Positions 6,425 to 6,648 of a stretch of 6,648 bases of DNA are shown here, piece by piece; the first letter of the stretch is position 1, and each line of letters opens with the position of its first letter. The position numbers and the translations under genes were made by a program. The stretch is taken from the NCBI GenBank assembly GCA_944386965.1, contig CALXDE010000125.1, forward strand, positions 1-6,648, given 5' to 3'. Source of the stretch: an uncultured Oscillospiraceae bacterium. Lineage in GTDB: Bacteria; Bacillota_A; Clostridia; Oscillospirales; Oscillospiraceae. The notes beneath the pieces were generated by a model. That model was not told the origin of the DNA, did not search any database, and saw only the letters and a program-made list of their open reading frames with translations.

Positions 6425-6648
6425 TCAGTCCTCCGCCCGGAAGACGATGTTCCCCGGCTCGGCGGACTCGATCACCGCCAGGGCCTTGTAGGGGACGCCG
6501 GGGATGCCGCGGAACCGGTCGCCGCCGCCCTGGAACCCCTTCTCCACCGCCACGCCGATGCCCTTGAGGGTGGCGCCGGCCTCGTTGACCAGGTCGATGA
6601 GGCCCTGCATGGCGTTGCCCTTGGCCATGAAGTCGTCGATGATGAGGA
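6425..6648 (-). CDS. xpt: Xanthine phosphoribosyltransferase, C-terminal part
   Basis: This enzyme joins xanthine to PRPP to make XMP, a salvage step in the cytoplasm. The 5' end is cut by the window edge, leaving 73 codons, roughly the last third of a protein of about 190 residues. The visible part opens with the PRPP-binding motif [13 protein letters not shown], which corresponds to the VLIIDDFLANG loop of Bacillus-type Xpt. It continues with the family-typical segments [15 protein letters not shown] and [14 protein letters not shown] and ends at a TGA at 6425-6427. An internal ATG at 6628 falls inside the PRPP loop and is not a start. The downstream lipoprotein and guaA are on the same strand, and Xpt supplies the XMP that GuaA uses. 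In Firmicutes xpt is often controlled by a guanine riboswitch in its leader; that region is outside the window. Confidence 0.92.
   Translation of the reverse strand, partial: LIIDDFMAKGNAMQGLIDLVNEAGATLKGIGVAVEKGFQGGGDRFRGIPGVPYKALAVIESAEPGNIVFRAED

Overview
The window looks like chromosome from a fairly GC-rich member of the Firmicutes/Clostridia, most likely a gut Oscillospiraceae-type organism. This is inferred from strong AAGGAGG-type Shine-Dalgarno sites before nearly every gene, GC-rich third codon positions, a Firmicutes-style xanthine phosphoribosyltransferase and a 513-residue GMP synthase of Bacillus-like length. The taxonomy is an inference; there is no rRNA or marker gene here to settle it.

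Left half (1-3854, plus strand): the 3' part of a branched-chain/hydrophobic amino acid ABC importer operon. It has the last ten codons (stop included) of a probable livH, then livM (permease), livG and livF (two ATPases), packed with overlapping or abutting ends. An 83-base gap follows, then a 424-codon gene of the LarA/DUF2088 family, relatives of the nickel-pincer lactate racemase. The run ends at a strong hairpin terminator (3882-3941).

Middle (3855-4135): a convergent intergenic region with two back-to-back intrinsic terminators, one for each strand, and AT-rich sequence between and beyond them.

Right half (4136-6648, minus strand): read in the direction of transcription, this is the C-terminal part of xpt (xanthine phosphoribosyltransferase, cut by the window edge), then a small lipoprotein gene, then guaA (GMP synthase). 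Xpt makes XMP from xanthine and GuaA aminates XMP to GMP, so the two enzymes form a salvage route. The lipoprotein between them has an in-frame TAG at codon 65, although both flanking parts read cleanly in the same frame. It is either a fresh nonsense pseudogene, a sequencing error, or a recoded codon.

No mobile element, CRISPR array, RNA gene or wholly new multi-gene system is visible. The observations most worth a second look are the interrupted lipoprotein and the LarA-like enzyme beside the Liv-type importer.
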